A DNA stretch of 64,000 nucleotides from Luteococcus sanguinis (GCF_039527675.1 NZ_BAAAKI010000004.1:310001-374000); one strand, 5' to 3'; shown: positions 42,181-53,216, counted from the first letter of the stretch. Translations and numbers: made by a program. The notes: generated by a model not told the origin, from the letters alone.

Positions 42181-44271
42181 ATGTCCACAACGCAGGCCCC
42201 ATCGGCGGCCAAGCAGGCCCAGGCGCAGGTCCAGCGCTTCGGAACCTTCCTCTCGGGCATGATCATGCCCAACATCGGCGCGCTCATCGCCTGGGGCCTG
42301 ATCACCGCCCTGTTCATCCAGGTCGGCTGGCTGCCCATCCTCTTTCGCCACATCGGTGACGGAACGGTCCCGAACTGGATCGGCGCCATCGGTGGCTTCG
42401 GCTCGCACGACGTCTGGGACCCGGCCACCAAGCAGATGGTCGACACCCCGTGGACCGGCTTGGTCGGCCCCGCCATCAACTATCTGCTGCCGCTCCTGAT
42501 CGGCTACCAGGGCGGCCGGATGGTCTACGAGAAGAACCCGACCCGCGGCGGCGTCATCGGCGCCATCGCCACCCTCGGTGTCATCGTGGGCGTCCCCTCC
42601 AGCCCGATGTTCCTGGGCGCCATGATCATGGGTCCGCTGGGTGGCTGGACGATGAAGAAGCTTGACGAGCTGTGGGACGGCAAGATCAAGGCCGGCTTCG
42701 AGATGCTCGTGAACAACTTCTCCGCCGGCATCTGGGGCATGATCATCGCGATCTTCGGCTTCTTCGCCGTCAGCCCCATCGTGCACTGGGTCATCCGCAT
42801 GCTCGGCAAGGGCGTGGACTTCCTTGTCAGCAACAATGCCCTGCCCGTCGCGTCTGTCATCATCGAGCCCGCCAAGGTGCTCTTCCTGAACAACGCCATC
42901 AACCACGGCGTGCTCACCCCGCTCGGCGCCGACATGGTCAAGCAGACCGGCAAGTCCATCCTGCTGATGCTGGAGTCGAACCCCGGCCCCGGCCTGGGCA
43001 TCCTGCTGGCCTACATGCTGTTCGGCCGGGGCATGAGCAAGGCGTCGGCCCCCGGTGCGGCGATCATCCACTTCCTCGGCGGCATCCACGAGATCTACTT
43101 CCCCTACATCCTGATGAAGCCGATCCTGCTGCTCGCCACCATCGCTGGCGGCGCCTCGGGCGTGGCCGTCAACCAGATGTTCCACACCGGTCTGGTCGGC
43201 CCCGCCGCCCCCGGCTCGATCTTCGCGTACATGATGATGGCCGCCCCCGGCGACCTGTTCAAGATCCTGCTGGCCATCCTCGTCTCCACCGCGGTCACCT
43301 TCGCCATCGCGGCACCCCTGATCAAGATGGACAAGGGCGACGACGGCGACCTCAGCAAGGCCACGGCCGACATGGAGGCGATGAAGGGCAAGAAGTCTGC
43401 CGTCGCCTCGAACCTGGTCACCGCCGCTCCCAAGGGCGAGATCAAGAACATCGTCTTCGCCTGCGACGCTGGCATGGGCTCGTCCGCGATGGGCGCCACC
43501 GTGCTGCGCAACAAGGTCAAGGAGGCCGGTTTCGGCGACGTGAAGGTGACCAACGAGGCCATCGCCAACCTGAAGGACAACTACGACATCGTGGTGACCC
43601 AGGAGACGCTGGCCACCCGCGCCATCCCGAAGGTCCCCTCGGCGACCGTCCTGACCGTCGACAACTTCATGAACTCGCCGCGGTATGACGAGGTCGTCGA
43701 GATGATCCGCGCCCAGCGCTCCGGCGCCACGGCGCCAGCCGCCGCCGACAGTTCTTCGGTCGCCCCGGTCACGACCGCCACCGCGGTTCCGGCCGCTTCG
43801 GCGGGTGCCGGAGCAGCGTCCAGCATCGACGAGCCCAAGGCCGAGATCCTCGCCCTCGACTCGATCAAGCTGGGTGCCGTGGCCGCCGACAAGGGCGACG
43901 CCATCACCCAAGCGGGCAACCTGCTCGTGAGCCGCGGTGCGGTCGAAGCCGGGTACGTCGATGCCATGCATGCCCGTGAGGCCACCGTCAGCACCTACAT
44001 GGGCAACCTGCTCGCGATCCCGCACGGTACGAACGAGGCGAAGGAGCTGATCTCCAGCTCGGCCATGAGTTTCATCCGCTTCGACCAGCCCATCGACTGG
44101 AATGGCAACCCGGTGAAGTTCGTCGTCGGCATCGCCGGCAAGAACAAGGAACACCTGCAGATCCTGGGCAAGCTCGCGAAGATCTTCTCGAACAACGACT
44201 CCGTGGCTGCTCTGGAGAACGCCTCGACGGCCCAGGAGGTCGCCGACATCCTCGGAAAGGTCAATTCATGA
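42181..44271 (+). CDS. mtlA: PTS mannitol transporter EIICBA
   Basis: 696 residues carrying IIC, IIB and IIA in one chain. IIC (about 1-360) is multi-helical (GMIMPNIGALIAWGLITAL; IHFLGGIHEIYFPYILMKP, with the GIHE sugar-site motif); IIB has the phospho-Cys in VFACDAGMGSS (Cys428); IIA has the phospho-His in LAIPHGTNEA (about 615). Imports mannitol as mannitol-1-P using PEP/HPr. GAAGGAGATTTC precedes ATG 42181. Followed by mtlD with ATGA overlap. A regulator (MtlR) is not in the window. Confidence 0.97.
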   Translation: MSTTQAPSAAKQAQAQVQRFGTFLSGMIMPNIGALIAWGLITALFIQVGWLPILFRHIGDGTVPNWIGAIGGFGSHDVWDPATKQMVDTPWTGLVGPAINYLLPLLIGYQGGRMVYEKNPTRGGVIGAIATLGVIVGVPSSPMFLGAMIMGPLGGWTMKKLDELWDGKIKAGFEMLVNNFSAGIWGMIIAIFGFFAVSPIVHWVIRMLGKGVDFLVSNNALPVASVIIEPAKVLFLNNAINHGVLTPLGADMVKQTGKSILLMLESNPGPGLGILLAYMLFGRGMSKASAPGAAIIHFLGGIHEIYFPYILMKPILLLATIAGGASGVAVNQMFHTGLVGPAAPGSIFAYMMMAAPGDLFKILLAILVSTAVTFAIAAPLIKMDKGDDGDLSKATADMEAMKGKKSAVASNLVTAAPKGEIKNIVFACDAGMGSSAMGATVLRNKVKEAGFGDVKVTNEAIANLKDNYDIVVTQETLATRAIPKVPSATVLTVDNFMNSPRYDEVVEMIRAQRSGATAPAAADSSSVAPVTTATAVPAASAGAGAASSIDEPKAEILALDSIKLGAVAADKGDAITQAGNLLVSRGAVEAGYVDAMHAREATVSTYMGNLLAIPHGTNEAKELISSSAMSFIRFDQPIDWNGNPVKFVVGIAGKNKEHLQILGKLAKIFSNNDSVAALENASTAQEVADILGKVNS

Positions 44272-45467
44272 CAAACGAGACTGCTCCCCAGTCGCGTCTG
44301 AAGGCTGTCCATTTCGGAGCAGGCAACATCGGCCGCGGGTTCGTCGGCCTGTTGCTGCACCAGGCGGGTTACGAGATCGTCTTCGCCGACGTCTCCGACG
44401 CGCTGATCGACCTGCTCAAGGCTGCCGACAGCTATGTCGTCCACGAGGTCGGTGAGGGCGGCCAGGCGCACACGGTCGACAACTTCCGTGCGCTCAACTC
44501 GTCCTCGGAGCTCGACGCCGTGGTGGCGGAGATCGCCACCGCGGACGTCGTCACCTGCGCGGTCGGGCCGAACATCCTCAAGTTCATCGCCCCCGCCATC
44601 CGCCAGGGCATCGACGCCCGTCCTGCCGATGCGCCCAAGCTGGTCGTGATGGCCTGCGAGAACGCGATCAACGCCACCGACAACCTCGCCGTGTTCGTGC
44701 GCGGCGACAGCCCTGGTGACGTGGACGCGAAGGCCATGTTCGCCAACACGGCCGTCGACCGGATCGTCCCGAACCAGCCCGCGGGCATGGGCCTGGACGT
44801 CAACGTCGAGCCCTACTTCGAGTGGGCCGTGGAGACCCCGGCTTTCGAGGGCAACCCGCCAGTGATCCCCGGAGCCAGCTTCGTCGACTCGCTCGCGCCC
44901 TACATCGAGCGCAAGCTGTTCACGGTCAACACCGGCCACGCCGCGACCGCCTACTTCGGCTACCAGGCGGGGATCGACAAGATCTCGGACGTGCTGGCCG
45001 ACGCGGCCCTCAAGGCCAAGATCTACGCGGTGCTGACCGAGACGAAGAAGCTGCTGGTCGCCAAGTACGGGTTCGCGGACGAGGTCCAGGAGGCCTACAT
45101 CCAGAAGATCCTGAAGCGGTTCGCCAACCCGGAACTGCCCGACACGGTCACCCGGGTCGGCCGTTCCCCGATGCGCAAGCTGTCACGCCACGAGCGCTTC
45201 GTGGGCCCGGCCGCCGAGCTGGCCGAGAAGGGGGAGTCGTCCGACGCCCTGCAGTCGGCCATGTTGGGCGCGATGCTGTTCGACGTTGCGGACGATGCGG
45301 AGGCCGTGCAGGTCGGCAAGGTGCTCGCGACGCAGGACGCCGAGCAGGCAGCAACCACCTTCACCGGGCTCGACGCCGGCCACCCGCTCTTCGCGGGTGT
45401 CGTCGAGCAGGTCAAGCAGGCACAGGCCACCCGGTCATTCGACCCGGCGGTCACCGACGCCGAATGA
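44268..45467 (+). CDS. mtlD: Mannitol-1-phosphate 5-dehydrogenase
   Basis: 399 residues; oxidises mannitol-1-P to Fru-6-P with NAD. N-terminal dinucleotide fold AVHFGAGNIGRGFVGLLLHQ, catalytic-region VNTGHAATAYFGYQAG, and GRSPMRKLSRHERFVGPA. It is coupled to mtlA. Fru-6-P also feeds GlmS. Confidence 0.96.
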   Translation: MTNETAPQSRLKAVHFGAGNIGRGFVGLLLHQAGYEIVFADVSDALIDLLKAADSYVVHEVGEGGQAHTVDNFRALNSSSELDAVVAEIATADVVTCAVGPNILKFIAPAIRQGIDARPADAPKLVVMACENAINATDNLAVFVRGDSPGDVDAKAMFANTAVDRIVPNQPAGMGLDVNVEPYFEWAVETPAFEGNPPVIPGASFVDSLAPYIERKLFTVNTGHAATAYFGYQAGIDKISDVLADAALKAKIYAVLTETKKLLVAKYGFADEVQEAYIQKILKRFANPELPDTVTRVGRSPMRKLSRHERFVGPAAELAEKGESSDALQSAMLGAMLFDVADDAEAVQVGKVLATQDAEQAATTFTGLDAGHPLFAGVVEQVKQAQATRSFDPAVTDAE

Positions 45468-45488
45468 ACTGACTGCTGATGGACGAGA

Positions 45489-45519
45489 GGTCCCCCGTTC
45501 CCTGACGGAGCGGGGGACC
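45489..45519. terminator. Bidirectional terminator (mtlD / argO)
   Basis: 13-bp stem (45489-45501 with 45507-45519, one G-U) between convergent genes. Confidence 0.85.
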
Positions 45520-45541
45520 AGTCGTTCCTGGTCGGTGAGCC

Positions 45542-46138
45542 TCAGCCACGGACGATGAGTTGGATCGCGACCAGCATCATCACGATGCCGATCCCAACGT
45601 CCACGACGCGCCACACCGAGGGTCGTCCCAGGGGTCCGGACAGGGCGCGGGCGCCGAAGCCCAGCGAGCCGAACCACAGCAGCGAGGCGCTCATCGCACC
45701 CGCGCTGAACCACCAGCGCAGGTCACCGTGGCTGGCGGCCACCGAACCGAGCATCACCACGGTGTCCAGGTAGACGTGCGGGTTGAGCCAGGTCACGCCC
45801 AGCACCGTCCGCAGCACAGCGTCGCGGCTCGGTGGTTCACCCGCCTTCAGCGCGGACGCTCGGGCCGCGGACTGGAAGGACTTCACCGCCTGCCACAACA
45901 GGTAGCCGGCGCCGAGCCATGACATCGCCCGAAGGATGGCCGGGTGCGCCTGGGCGATGGCGCCCATGCCGGCGGTGCCAGCGGCAATCAGTACCAGGTC
46001 ACCCAGCGCGCACACCGCGACCACGAGCCACACGTGCTCCCGACGCAGCCCCTGGCGTAGCACCAGCCCGTTCTGCACCCCGATCACCACGATCAGGGAC
46101 AGCCCGGTCAACAGACCGGTGATCCAGGCGGAAAGCAT
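45542..46138 (-). CDS. LysE/ArgO family amino-acid exporter
   Basis: 198 residues, about six membrane helices (GLLTGLSLIVVIGVQNGLVL; LVVAVCALGDLVLIAAGTAG; TWLNPHVYLDTVVMLGSVA). The LNPHVYLDT block is typical of ArgO/LysE basic amino-acid exporters. In Corynebacterium a LysG-type regulator adjoins; here none is seen. Start ATG 46138 has TACGGT on the minus strand, 7 nt before it: leaderless. Confidence 0.88.
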   Translation of the reverse strand: MLSAWITGLLTGLSLIVVIGVQNGLVLRQGLRREHVWLVVAVCALGDLVLIAAGTAGMGAIAQAHPAILRAMSWLGAGYLLWQAVKSFQSAARASALKAGEPPSRDAVLRTVLGVTWLNPHVYLDTVVMLGSVAASHGDLRWWFSAGAMSASLLWFGSLGFGARALSGPLGRPSVWRVVDVGIGIVMMLVAIQLIVRG

Positions 46139-46231
46139 GGCGACCACCGTAGTGGGGTTGGGACTGGACGGGGGCACTGGCCCGAGTCGATAGACTCGAC
46201 CCATTCCCGAGCGCGATTGAAGGTGTGCCAC

Positions 46232-47767
46232 GTGACCCTGCCCGACCAGTACAGCGAATTGACCGGCGCGGGGGTGCCCGACAAGTTCGCACCCCTTGGC
46301 CTGACCTATGACGACGTGCTGCTACTGCCGGGCGAGACGGATGTCATCCCGTCCGAGGTGGACACCACCAGCCGCCTCACGCGCGAGATCAGCCTGCGCG
46401 TGCCGCTGGTCTCTGCCGCGATGGACACCGTCACGGAATCCCGGATGGCCATCGCGATGGCCCGCCAGGGCGGCCTGGGCGTGCTGCACCGCAACCTCTC
46501 GATCGAGGACCAGGCCTACCAGGTCGACCTCGTCAAGCGCACCCAGACCGGACGCATCACCAACCCCGTCACCATCGGGCCGGACGCGACCCTGGCGGAC
46601 CTCGACAACCTCTGCGGCCAGTACCGCGTCTCCGGCCTGCCCGTCGTCGACGCCGACGACACGCTGCTTGGCATCTGCACCAACCGGGACCTGCGTTTCA
46701 CCCCGGTCGCCGAGTGGGGCACGACCTTGGTGCGCGACGTGATGACCCCGATGCCGCTGTTCACCGCGCCGGAGAACATCTCCAGCGAGGACGCGACGGC
46801 GCTGCTGCGTCAGAACAAGCGCGAACGTCTGCCGCTGGTCGACGACCAGGGACGCCTGCGCGGCCTGATCACGGTCAAGGACTTCGTGAAGTCCGAGCAG
46901 TTCCCCGATGCCACCAAGGACGCCCAGGGACGCCTGATGGTCGGTGCGGCCGTCGGCTACTTCGGCGAGGCCTGGGAGCGCGCCACCACCTTGATCGAGG
47001 CAGGCGTCGACGTACTGGTGGTCGACACCGCCCACGGCCACGCCCGTCTGCTGCTTGACATGATCCGCAAGCTGAAGGGCGATCCAGCCACCCAGCACGT
47101 CCAGATCATCGGCGGCAATGTCGCTACCCGCACCGGGTCGCGCGCCCTGGTCGAGGCCGGGGTGGACGCCGTCAAGGTCGGCGTCGGTCCCGGTTCGATC
47201 TGTACCACCCGTATCGTCGCCGGCGTCGGCGTTCCCCAGTTGACGGCCGTCTACGAGGCCGCTGCGGCAGCGACCGAGGCGGGCGTCCCCGTGATCGCCG
47301 ACGGTGGTCTCAAATACTCCGGCGACATCGCCAAGGCGCTCGTCGCCGGTGCGTCCACCGTCATGGTCGGTTCGCTGCTGGCCGGGTGCGAGGAGAGCCC
47401 CGGCGAGACCGTCTTCATCGCCGGCAAGCAGTACAAGCAGTACCGTGGCATGGGCTCGCTGGGTGCGATGAGCAGCCGGGGCAAGAAGTCCTACTCCAAG
47501 GACCGCTATTTCCAGGCGGACGTCACCAGCGACGACCAGCTGATCCCCGAGGGCATCGAGGGCCAGGTGCTCTACCGCGGTCCGGTCTCCTCGGTCATCC
47601 ACCAGCTGGTCGGCGGCCTGCACCAGTCGATGTTCTACGTCGGTTCGCGCACCATCCCGGAGCTGCAGGACCGGGGACGTTTCGTGCGGATCACCTCCGC
47701 GGGCCTGACCGAGAGCCACCCGCACGACGTCCAGAACATCGCAGACGCCCCCAACTACTCGCGCTGA
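46232..47767 (+). CDS. guaB: Inosine-5'-monophosphate dehydrogenase
   Basis: 511 residues; IMP to XMP. TYDDVLLLPGETDVIPSEVD, two CBS domains about 100-220, catalytic Cys324 in GPGSICTTRIVAGVG, flap region MGSLGAMSSRGKKSYSKDRY. Starts at GTG 46232 (GAAGGTG upstream; TTG 46217 rejected). Likely -10 TAGACT at 46191-46196. Confidence 0.96.
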   Translation: MTLPDQYSELTGAGVPDKFAPLGLTYDDVLLLPGETDVIPSEVDTTSRLTREISLRVPLVSAAMDTVTESRMAIAMARQGGLGVLHRNLSIEDQAYQVDLVKRTQTGRITNPVTIGPDATLADLDNLCGQYRVSGLPVVDADDTLLGICTNRDLRFTPVAEWGTTLVRDVMTPMPLFTAPENISSEDATALLRQNKRERLPLVDDQGRLRGLITVKDFVKSEQFPDATKDAQGRLMVGAAVGYFGEAWERATTLIEAGVDVLVVDTAHGHARLLLDMIRKLKGDPATQHVQIIGGNVATRTGSRALVEAGVDAVKVGVGPGSICTTRIVAGVGVPQLTAVYEAAAAATEAGVPVIADGGLKYSGDIAKALVAGASTVMVGSLLAGCEESPGETVFIAGKQYKQYRGMGSLGAMSSRGKKSYSKDRYFQADVTSDDQLIPEGIEGQVLYRGPVSSVIHQLVGGLHQSMFYVGSRTIPELQDRGRFVRITSAGLTESHPHDVQNIADAPNYSR

Positions 47768-47793
47768 CGCGAGCAACAACCAAGGACGGCAAC

Positions 47794-48897
47794 ATGTACG
47801 ACATCGGACGCTCCAAGCGCGCCACCAAGGCCTTCAGCTTCGACGACATCGCCATCGTCCCCTCGCGCCGCACGCGGGGGATCGACCAGGTGAACCTGGG
47901 CTGGAAGATCGACGCGGTGACCTTCGACTTCCCGATCATCGCGGCGCCGATGGACTCGGTGATGAGCCCTGCGACCGCGATCGAGATGGGACGTCTGGGC
48001 GGCCTCGGTGTGCTCAACCTCGAGGGCCTGTGGACTCGCTACGAGGACCCGAGCTCCATCTTCGAGGAGCTCGCCAGTATCAGCGACCCCTTCGAGGCGA
48101 CCGGGCGCATGCAGGAGGTCTACGCCGAGCCGATCAAGGGTGAGCTGATCACCGAGCGGATGAACCAGATCCGCGCGGCTGGCGTGCCGGTGGCGGGCTC
48201 GCTGAGCCCGCAGAACACCAAGGAGTTCGCCGACGTGGTGGAGAAGTCCGGGATGGACTTCTTCGTGGTGCGCGGGACGACCGTCTCGGCCGAGCATGTG
48301 AGCGATGCGGCCGAGCCGCTGAACCTCAAGAAGTTCATCTACGACCTCGAGGTGCCGGTCATCGTCGGTGGCTGTGCCACCTACCAGACCTCCCTGCACC
48401 TGATGCGGGCCGGCGCTGCTGGTGTGCTCGTCGGCTTCGGCGGTGGCGCCAGCCACGCCACCCGCGACGTGCTCGGCATCGAGGTCCCGATGGCGTCCGC
48501 GCTGGCGGACGTGGCGGAGGCGCGGCGCGACTACATGGACGAGTCCGGTGGCCGCTACGTGCATGTCATCGCGGACGGTTCGGTGGGACGTTCCGGTGAC
48601 ATTGCCAAGGCAATTGCCTGCGGCGCTGATGCCGTGATGGTCGGCTCCCCGCTGGCGCGGGCGACCGAGGCCCCAGGCCAGGGCTGGCACTGGGGCGCCG
48701 AGGCGTGGCACGAGACCCTGCCGCGCGGCGAGCGGGTCAGGTTCGCCCCGATCGGGACGCTGGAGGAGGTCATGCTCGGCCCCTCGCGGATCGCGGACGG
48801 CACCATGAACCTGGTCGGCGCCCTGCGTCGCGCGATGGCCTCGACTGGCTACACCGAGGTCAAGGAGTTCCAGCGGATCGACGTGGTCATCAGCTGA
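47794..48897 (+). CDS. guaB3: GuaB3 family IMP dehydrogenase-related protein
   Basis: 367 residues. Same (beta/alpha)8 barrel as GuaB (FSFDDIAIVPSRRTRGIDQV; IIAAPMDSVMSPATAIEM; YVHVIADGSVGRSGDIAKAI; GADAVMVGSPLARATEAPG), but no CBS domains and no Cys in the loop where GuaB has GSICTT (here GGGASHATRDVLG). Actinobacterial GuaB3 lacks this Cys too; recent work on some family members suggests GMP-reductase-type activity, so the reaction is unsettled. AAGGACGGCAAC precedes ATG 47794. Confidence 0.92.
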   Translation: MYDIGRSKRATKAFSFDDIAIVPSRRTRGIDQVNLGWKIDAVTFDFPIIAAPMDSVMSPATAIEMGRLGGLGVLNLEGLWTRYEDPSSIFEELASISDPFEATGRMQEVYAEPIKGELITERMNQIRAAGVPVAGSLSPQNTKEFADVVEKSGMDFFVVRGTTVSAEHVSDAAEPLNLKKFIYDLEVPVIVGGCATYQTSLHLMRAGAAGVLVGFGGGASHATRDVLGIEVPMASALADVAEARRDYMDESGGRYVHVIADGSVGRSGDIAKAIACGADAVMVGSPLARATEAPGQGWHWGAEAWHETLPRGERVRFAPIGTLEEVMLGPSRIADGTMNLVGALRRAMASTGYTEVKEFQRIDVVIS

Positions 48898-49241
48898 TGT
48901 CCGAGTCGACGAACCCCGTTCACACGGATCCCGAGCGCGCGAATCCGGAGCAGGCGCACCCGGAGCTGGTGCGGTTGCGCGGCTCGATCGACAACCTCGA
49001 CTCCGCCCTGGTCCACCTGCTGGCCGAGCGCTTCAAGGTGACGCAGCGGGTGGGGCAGCTGAAGGCGACCCAGGGCCTGCCCCCGGCCGACCCGGAGCGC
49101 GAGAAGAGGCAGATCGAGCGGCTGCGCGCGCTCGCCATGGACGCGCAGCTGGACCCCGAGTTCGCGGAGAAGTTCCTCAACTTCATCGTCACCGAGGTTG
49201 TCCGCCACCACGAGCAGATCGCCCGCGGCCAGCAGTCCTGA
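48897..49241 (+). CDS. Chorismate mutase, AroQ class
   Basis: 114 residues. All-helical AroQ fold: RLRGSIDNLDSALVHLLAER, KVTQRVGQLKATQGLPPADP, EREKRQIERLRAL; conserved Arg and Lys residues that bind chorismate are present. Makes prephenate for Phe/Tyr. ATG 48897 overlaps the guaB3 stop by 1 nt (TGATG). Confidence 0.9.
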   Translation: MSESTNPVHTDPERANPEQAHPELVRLRGSIDNLDSALVHLLAERFKVTQRVGQLKATQGLPPADPEREKRQIERLRALAMDAQLDPEFAEKFLNFIVTEVVRHHEQIARGQQS

Positions 49242-49253
49242 CACCGGTACGCA

Positions 49254-49295
49254 GACGAGCCCCGAGCCCTCCCGTGGGGAGGTTCGGGGCTCGTC
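49254..49295. terminator. Terminator between chorismate mutase and cysE
   Basis: Long stem GACGAGCCCCGA...TCGGGGCTCGTC with a small internal mismatch, between convergent genes. Confidence 0.82.
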
Positions 49296-49320
49296 TGCTG
49301 CTGGGCTTCGCTCGTGCAGC

Positions 49321-49878
49321 TCAGGCGATGACGTCGCCCGCGCGGACGTCCGAGGGGATACCCACCACGACTGCACCGGGCTCGACGTCCTTGACGACCA
49401 AGGCATTGGAGCCGATCTTCACGTCGTCCCCGATGGTGATGTCGCCGATCACCTTGGCGCCGGCACCGATCAGCACGCGATTTCCGATCGTGGGGTGGCG
49501 CTTGAAGCGTCCCCGCGCGCGGCCGCCGAGGGTCACCTGGTGGTACATCAGCACGTCGTCCCCGATGATCGCCGTTTCACCGATGACCACGCCATTGCCG
49601 TGATCGATGAAGAAGCGACGCCCGATCGTGGCACCGGGATGGATCTCGATGCCGGTCAGGAAACGCGCCGCCTGGCTGATCGCCCGCGCAAGCGGACGGT
49701 AGGCGATGTGCGTGTTCCACAGGCGGTGTGCGACCCGGTGGGCCCACACGGCGTGCACGCCCGAGTACAGCAGGGCCACCTCGAGGCGGTTGGTCGCTGC
49801 CGGATCCTCGCGCATCGCGGCGCCGAGGTCCTCGGAGACTCGCTGCCGTGCGGCCCCCACCAGGTCGCGGGCGCTCAT
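49321..49878 (-). CDS. cysE: Serine O-acetyltransferase
   Basis: 185 residues; makes O-acetylserine for CysK. Hexapeptide left-handed beta-helix: GIEIHPGATIGRRFFIDHG, VIGETAIIGDDVLMYHQVTL, IGAGAKVIGDITIGDDVKIG. Shorter than E. coli CysE (273) and lacking most of its N-terminal region, as in many actinobacteria. ATG 49878 overlaps the cysK stop by 1 nt (TGATG). Confidence 0.94.
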   Translation of the reverse strand: MSARDLVGAARQRVSEDLGAAMREDPAATNRLEVALLYSGVHAVWAHRVAHRLWNTHIAYRPLARAISQAARFLTGIEIHPGATIGRRFFIDHGNGVVIGETAIIGDDVLMYHQVTLGGRARGRFKRHPTIGNRVLIGAGAKVIGDITIGDDVKIGSNALVVKDVEPGAVVVGIPSDVRAGDVIA

Positions 49879-50804
49879 CAGCGGAGCAGGTCCGCGTACA
49901 GGATCGTCGACAGGTAACGCTCGCCGAGGTCGGGGAGCACGACGACGATCTTCTTGCCGGCATTCTCGGGACGGTTGGCGACCTGCTCGGCGGCGGCCAG
50001 GGCGGCGCCGGCGGAGATGCCGACCATCAGGCCCTCCTCACGGGCGGCTCGACGGGAGAAGTCCATCGCCTGCTCGCCGGGGATGTCGATGACCTCGTCC
50101 ATGACCTCACGGTTCAGGATGCCGGGCACGAAGTTGGCGCCCAGGCCCTGGATCTTGTGCGGTCCGGCGGTGCCCTCGGTCAGCAGCGGCGACTCGGCCG
50201 GCTCGACGCCGATCACGGTGATGCCAGGGTTCTGCTCCTTGAGGTAACCGCCCGCGCCGGTGACGGTGCCACCGGTGCCGATGCCGACGACGAAGATGTC
50301 GACCTGGCCCTCGGTGTCCTTCCAGATCTCCGGGCCGGTGGTCTCGTAGTGCACCGTGCGGTTGGCGTCGTTGTCGAACTGGCGGGCCAGCACGCCGTCA
50401 CGCTCGGCGGCGATCTCATGGGCCTTGGCGACGGCACCCTTCATGCCCTCGGCGCCCGGCGTCAGCACCAGCTCGGCGCCATAGGCGCGCAGCAGGGCGC
50501 GACGCTCGAGGCTCATGGTCTCGGGCATGCAGATGACCACCTGGTAGCCGCGGGCAGCACCCACCATGGCCAGGGCGATGCCGGTGTTGCCCGACGTGCC
50601 CTCGACGATGGTGCCGCCGGGCTTCAGCGCACCGGAGGCCTCGGCAGCGTCGATGATGGCGACACCGATCCGGTCCTTCACCGAGTTCGCGGGATTGTAG
50701 TACTCCAGCTTGGCGAACACCTCGGCGTTCGTGCCCGTCACGCGGTTCACGCGGACGAGGGGAGTGCGGCCCACAGCCGCCGTTACGTTGTCGAAGATCT
50801 GCAT
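49878..50804 (-). CDS. cysK: O-acetylserine (thiol)-lyase / cysteine synthase A
   Basis: 308-residue PLP enzyme. PLP lysine in NPANSVKDRIG, TSGNTGIALAMVGAARGY phosphate loop, VGIGTGGTVTGAGGYLK. First gene of cysK-cysE. GAGGTGTC precedes the ATG. Confidence 0.96.
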   Translation of the reverse strand: MQIFDNVTAAVGRTPLVRVNRVTGTNAEVFAKLEYYNPANSVKDRIGVAIIDAAEASGALKPGGTIVEGTSGNTGIALAMVGAARGYQVVICMPETMSLERRALLRAYGAELVLTPGAEGMKGAVAKAHEIAAERDGVLARQFDNDANRTVHYETTGPEIWKDTEGQVDIFVVGIGTGGTVTGAGGYLKEQNPGITVIGVEPAESPLLTEGTAGPHKIQGLGANFVPGILNREVMDEVIDIPGEQAMDFSRRAAREEGLMVGISAGAALAAAEQVANRPENAGKKIVVVLPDLGERYLSTILYADLLR

Positions 50805-50947
50805 GACACCTCAAGTCGTCGTCTGGGCTATTTGTTCCCGGAACCAAGCAGATCATCTCGCAGAACGCAACATGTGTGGCAGGCCATCCACGAGCTGAGC
50901 GGTCGAGCCGGTCAAGGGCAGGCCGGTGAAGCCATAGAATCACCCCC

Positions 50948-52501
<1,554 letters not shown>

Positions 52502-52537
52502 CCCGGCAACTGACCTGACGACAACGCCGGACAACGA

Positions 52538-52609
52538 AGGAATCGTCGCCAAATCCTTGCTGGCAGGCCCCCTGAGGGGCGCGGCCGGGTGATCTGGGCG
52601 ACGATTCCT
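52538..52609. terminator. Branched terminator between guaA and pspC
   Basis: Outer 13-bp stem (52538-52550 with 52597-52609) around an inner GCCCC-CTGA-GGGGC hairpin (52567-52580). Confidence 0.7.
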
Positions 52610-52659
52610 GTGGTTGGCGGGTTGCCGCCGAGTGGGCGGCGAGCCGGCGAGGCGATGCG

Positions 52660-52986
52660 TCAGTTGCGGGGTTCTTCGTAGGGGTTGAAGGTGGGCACAT
52701 CGGTGCGCTGCTGGTCAGTGGGGGGCTGGGCCAGGTTGCGCTGGGAGTTCCAGTCCTTCGCCTGGCGGAAGAGGTCTTCGATGGGCGCCTTGGCGGCGCC
52801 CTCGTCGGGCATGAGGGCCCAGGCCAGCGGGTAGATCCAGAGGCTGGCCCCGCCAAGGATCACCGCCGCTACTGCCACGAGGCGGACGATGTTGGCGTCG
52901 ACGCCGGTCTGCCGGGCGATTCCGGCGCACACACCAGCGATGACTCGTCCTTGAGTGGGGCGGACGAGACCGGGAATGAAAGCCAT
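52660..52986 (-). CDS. PspC domain membrane protein
   Basis: 108 residues. PspC pattern: RVIAGVCAGIARQTGVDANIV, then LVAVAAVILGGASLWIYPLAW forming one or two membrane helices, and a soluble Pro/Gln-rich tail. PspC domains sense envelope stress in other phyla; here no pspA-like gene is close. ATG 52986 has AGGAG 8 nt upstream; the longer in-frame extension crosses tandem repeats and is rejected. Confidence 0.85.
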   Translation of the reverse strand: MAFIPGLVRPTQGRVIAGVCAGIARQTGVDANIVRLVAVAAVILGGASLWIYPLAWALMPDEGAAKAPIEDLFRQAKDWNSQRNLAQPPTDQQRTDVPTFNPYEEPRN

Positions 52987-53052
52987 GACAAGTGCTCCTG
53001 TGTTGGTGGACGGGTAACTATGCGACGCACCCACCTCCATTGTGGTTCCACT

Positions 53053-53140
53053 ACCGACAAAAGGACAGGCACCGACAAAAGGACAGGCTCGCAACGACAT
53101 GGGCACGCAAAGACATGGGCACGCAACGACATATGGGAAC
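53053..53140. repeat. Two short tandem-repeat arrays upstream of pspC
   Basis: An exact 18-bp unit (ACCGACAAAAGGACAGGC) occurs twice at 53053-53088, then a 16-18-bp unit of the form GCAACGACATGGGCAC occurs three times with changes (53091-53140), followed by GCAACAACAG. The segment is more A-rich than its surroundings and is part of the 230 bp between pspC and the GlsB-type gene. Confidence 0.85.
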
Positions 53141-53216
53141 GCAACAACAGGGCCCAGCTTTCGCCGGACCCTGTTGTGGATAGTGGGGCGTGGACAGTGG
53201 GGAAGGACGCAGAGCG

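Noticed and set aside
42088..44154. 688-codon minus-strand frame opposite mtlA
   Set aside because: Low-complexity His/Asp/Gly composition typical of an antisense frame; mtlA has all PTS motifs.
53053..53140. Possible small CRISPR array
   Set aside because: Repeats are directly abutting with no spacers, only two to three copies, and no cas genes are near.
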